This document shows positions 14,045 to 16,463 of a stretch of DNA of 16,463 nt, piece after piece. The notes under the pieces were generated by a model that did not search any database, was not told where the DNA came from, and saw only the letters and a program-made list of their open reading frames with translations. The DNA is from Deltaproteobacteria bacterium. GTDB lineage: Bacteria > Desulfobacterota > Syntrophia > Syntrophales > UBA5619. Numbering within the stretch: position 1 is the stretch's first letter; every line of letters begins with the position of its first letter. Made by a program: the position numbers and the translations under genes. The DNA is taken from contig JAJFTY010000122.1 in NCBI GenBank assembly GCA_021372695.1, positions 1 through 16,463 on the forward strand, read 5' to 3'.

Positions 14045-15811
14045 GTGGTTTTTCCCCCGGGCTTCGGTATTTGTCGCGCAGACCCATCGAGAACCTCAAA
14101 GATGAAAACGGCCGCCTCTCCCATTTTCCCGATGCCAGCGAAACCGGCCTCACTGTCCAGAATCAGGAGCAGGCCATCCCGGGGTGACCGGGGAGAGACG
14201 AAAGGTGCAGCTCGGTTGGCTCGTGACATCAGCGACCGTAAGAAGGCCGAAGAGGCTTTGCGGGAAAGCGAAGAGCGGTTCCGCGGTATTTTCGAAAATG
14301 CCATCGAGGGTATTTTCCAGACAAGGCTCGACGGCCGTTTCGTCAGTGTCAATCCCTCCCTGGTTCGGATATTGGGTGCATCCTCTCCTCAGGCGCTGCT
14401 GGGAAATCCGGCACGCCGCATGATGCAATTCTACGTGGATCCCCGGCATCGCGAGGAGCTCCTCCGGACACTCCTGAAGCAGGGGCGCGATGTCCGCGAT
14501 TTTCAAACCCAGCTGAAACGTCTCGACGGTTCCGTCGTCTGGGTCTCCATCAATGCCCGCCTCAGCCGGTCCACGGACGGGGAACCCCTGCTTGAAGGGA
14601 GTGTCGAGGATATTTCCGTACGTAAGAATCTGGAGTTGCAGCTTCTGCACTCTCAGAAGCTTGATGCCATCGGCACCATGGCCGGGGGGATCGCCCATGA
14701 CTTCAACAACATCCTGGGCATCATCATCGGTTACACGGAAATCATCAAAAGACGAAAACTGCCGGCCAGACACAAGGCTGCGGGTGATCTGGACCGGGTC
14801 CTGCAGGCCGCCCTCCGCGCCCGCGATCTCGTTAAACAGATCCTGAGCTTCAGCCGCCAGGAGGAGCAGGCCCTGCAGATGATCCAGGTAGGCCCCCTCG
14901 TCAAGGAGGCGGCCAAGATGCTGCGGGCCACGCTTCCCTCCACCATCCGGATCACCTCATCCATCCGGACGGATCAGGAGATGATTCTGGGGGATCCCGG
15001 TCAGATCTACCAGGTCCTGATCAATCTCTGCACGAACGCCGCAGGGGCCATGGGCGATGCCGGCGGAACCCTGACCGTTGCCTTGACGACCGTCACCTTC
15101 CCGGCAGGCCAGGCCCCGCCTCATCCCGATCTCTGCCCGGGCGTCTATCAGTGCCTCAGCGTCTCCGACACCGGCATGGGCATAGATCCGGCCATCATGG
15201 GGCGGATCTTTGAGCCTTTTTTTACGACCAAGGCGGTTCATGCGGGCTCCGGCCTCGGTCTTCCCGTCGTCCACGGGATCGTCAAGGCGCACCGTGGTGC
15301 CGTGACGGTAGAGAGCAAACCGGGCCAGGGCGCGACATTTCACGTTTACCTCCCGATCGCTCAGCAGCTAGCCGATGGGTCGAAAAGAAAGACCTCCGAT
15401 ACCCTCCTGCGGGGAGAAGGCCGGATCCTTCTGGTGGATGATGAACAGGTCCTCGCCGAGATGGTAGGGGAAACGCTGGAGCACGTGGGGTATGATGTGA
15501 CCGTCATGACCGATCCCCTGGAGGCCGTGAAGTGGTTTAGCCTCCATGCCGGGGAGGTGGACCTGGTGATCACCGACCAGACCATGCCCGGAATCACGGG
15601 TCTGAAAATGATCGAAGAACTCCGGAAGCTGAAACCCGATGTTCCGGTCATTCTCTGCACGGGATACAGCGAATCCGCCACCCCGGAGGCCGTTCAGAAA
15701 ATGGGCGCAAAACTCGTCATGAAACCGGTCCTCATCCGGGACATCGCCAACGCCATTCGAACGCTGCTGCCGTCGAGGGAACCCCATGGCCGCCATCCTG
15801 ATCGTCGATGA
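14045..15811 (+). CDS. Hybrid sensor histidine kinase: PAS, HisKA, HATPase, receiver
   Basis: A cytosolic sensor kinase (no membrane segment seen) that would autophosphorylate and pass phosphate to its own receiver and to the partner regulator. Numbering from the GTG at 14045 (588 residues): PAS domain about 70-195, starting ESEERFRGIFENAIEGIF; H-box MAGGIAHDFNN with phospho-acceptor His218; N-box around Asn327-Asn331; G1 DTGMGI (375-380); F-box FEPFFTTK (389-396); G2 GSGLGL (401-406); receiver from about 458 with Asp465/Asp466, phospho-acceptor Asp511, Thr539 and Lys560. The start is uncertain. Residues 1-55 are Pro/Ser/Arg-rich and look like an out-of-frame translation, and no candidate (GTG 14045, ATG 14102, later codons) has a good ribosome site. 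The peptide ARDISDRKKAEEAL just before the PAS is the usual tail of a preceding PAS unit, suggesting a lost or frameshifted domain. The gene overlaps the regulator by 26 bases. Confidence 0.88.
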   Translation: MVFPPGFGICRADPSRTSKMKTAASPIFPMPAKPASLSRIRSRPSRGDRGETKGAARLARDISDRKKAEEALRESEERFRGIFENAIEGIFQTRLDGRFVSVNPSLVRILGASSPQALLGNPARRMMQFYVDPRHREELLRTLLKQGRDVRDFQTQLKRLDGSVVWVSINARLSRSTDGEPLLEGSVEDISVRKNLELQLLHSQKLDAIGTMAGGIAHDFNNILGIIIGYTEIIKRRKLPARHKAAGDLDRVLQAALRARDLVKQILSFSRQEEQALQMIQVGPLVKEAAKMLRATLPSTIRITSSIRTDQEMILGDPGQIYQVLINLCTNAAGAMGDAGGTLTVALTTVTFPAGQAPPHPDLCPGVYQCLSVSDTGMGIDPAIMGRIFEPFFTTKAVHAGSGLGLPVVHGIVKAHRGAVTVESKPGQGATFHVYLPIAQQLADGSKRKTSDTLLRGEGRILLVDDEQVLAEMVGETLEHVGYDVTVMTDPLEAVKWFSLHAGEVDLVITDQTMPGITGLKMIEELRKLKPDVPVILCTGYSESATPEAVQKMGAKLVMKPVLIRDIANAIRTLLPSREPHGRHPDRR

Positions 15812-16463
15812 TGAGATCCAGATCGCCCAGTTGATGGCCGAGGAATTCCACCGTCTCGGTCACCGGGCCGACGTCGCCCCGACGATTCAGGGCTGCCGAA
15901 AGCGGATCGCCGCTTTTCCGTATGATGTCGTTTTCCTGGATGTTCGCCTGCCCGACGGCAATGGCCTCGACATTGTGGAGGAGATCATCAAAGGTCCGGC
16001 GCATCCGGAAGTCATCATCATGACCGGTTATGGCGATCCCAACGGGGCTATGCTCGCCATCAAGAGCGGCGCCTGGGACTACATCGAAAAACCGGCCTCC
16101 CTCAGCGATTTCACGCTGCCCCTGATCAGGGCGATACAGTACCGCGAGGCGCATCGCCAGTGTCACGTCCGCAAGGCGTTGAAGCGGGAGGCCATCATCG
16201 GAAGCAGTCCGGCCATCGAACGGTGTCTGAATCTCGTGGCCCAGGCGGCGGCCATCAGTGTCAACGTCCTGATCACTGGGGAAAGCGGCACAGGCAAGGA
16301 ACTCTTTGCGAGGGCCATCCACGAGAACAGCGCCCGTGCCGGCGGGCCCTTCGTGATTGTCGATTGCGCCTCCCTTCCCGTCACCATCGTGGAAGGTACG
16401 CTGTTCGGTCATGAAAAAGGGGCGTTTACGGGCGCCGATCAGGCCCGTCCCGGACTGATCCTG
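15786..16463 (+). CDS. NtrC-family sigma-54-dependent response regulator, 3' partial
   Basis: The first 226 residues of a response regulator and transcription activator that runs off the window. Receiver domain 1-120: acidic pair Asp8/Asp9, phospho-acceptor Asp52 in VVFLDVRLPDGNG, Thr80 in MTGYG and Lys102 in EKPAS. The AAA+ sigma-54-activating domain follows: AIIGSSPAIE (about 136-145), Walker A GESGTGKE (165-172) and the GAFTGA loop (212-217) that contacts sigma-54. The rest of the AAA+ domain and the expected helix-turn-helix are outside the window. The ATG follows GAGGGA and lies 26 bases inside the hybrid kinase gene, so the two are translated together and form a cognate pair. As in other such systems, phosphorylation should license ATP hydrolysis and opening of sigma-54 promoters; a candidate of that type lies upstream of the chemoreceptor. 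Confidence 0.95.
   Translation, partial: MAAILIVDDEIQIAQLMAEEFHRLGHRADVAPTIQGCRKRIAAFPYDVVFLDVRLPDGNGLDIVEEIIKGPAHPEVIIMTGYGDPNGAMLAIKSGAWDYIEKPASLSDFTLPLIRAIQYREAHRQCHVRKALKREAIIGSSPAIERCLNLVAQAAAISVNVLITGESGTGKELFARAIHENSARAGGPFVIVDCASLPVTIVEGTLFGHEKGAFTGADQARPGLIL

Overview
The window is GC-rich bacterial DNA. Its gene content suggests a Gram-negative, anaerobic, motile or surface-sensing bacterium: an aldehyde:ferredoxin oxidoreductase of the tungsten/molybdenum family, an autotransporter (so an outer membrane), a chemoreceptor, an NtrC-type two-component pair and a B12-binding-like radical SAM protein. This mix fits Deltaproteobacteria in the broad sense (Syntrophales or related Desulfobacterota). 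The placement is inferred from content and protein style, not from a marker gene. There is no rRNA, tRNA, CRISPR array, insertion sequence or integrase.

Layout. (1) Bases 1-1506, plus strand: the bifunctional NAD(P)H-hydrate repair enzyme, cut at its N-terminus by the window edge. (2) Bases 1579-7043, minus strand: three genes in the order radical SAM protein, CsgG-like secreted protein, autotransporter. The autotransporter carries an N-terminal cysteine-peptidase-like domain ahead of its beta-helix passenger. (3) Bases 7044-7539: a 496-base non-coding stretch with two inverted repeats, a good sigma-70-type promoter and a long leader. (4) Bases 7540-10439, plus strand: a translationally coupled pair, an AOR-family oxidoreductase overlapping a class II aldolase/adducin-family protein by 13 bases. 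(5) Bases 10566-10730: a small FmdB-type zinc ribbon protein with its own promoter, convergent with a minus-strand Gfo/Idh/MocA dehydrogenase (10739-11761). (6) Bases 11762-12162: a divergent intergenic region with a sigma-70-type promoter for the dehydrogenase, a 15-base inverted repeat, and a sigma-54-type promoter for the chemoreceptor (12163-13767). (7) Bases 13768-16463: a repeat-bearing spacer with a terminator-like hairpin, then a hybrid PAS histidine kinase overlapping an NtrC-type sigma-54 activator that runs off the window.

How the genes may work together. The AOR/aldolase pair looks like a two-step module: an aldol cleavage or isomerisation that yields an aldehyde, then ferredoxin-linked oxidation to the acid. 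The hybrid kinase and NtrC-type regulator form one signalling unit, and the nearby sigma-54-type promoter ahead of the chemoreceptor is a possible but unproven target. The minus-strand cluster points to the cell envelope: a secreted CsgG-like protein and an autotransporter, with an unassigned radical SAM enzyme upstream.

The most unusual items are the peptidase-like autotransporter, the AOR/aldolase pair with a degenerate internal repeat and an inserted cysteine cluster in the aldolase, the structured leader before the AOR gene, and an apparent broken PAS remnant at the start of the hybrid kinase.
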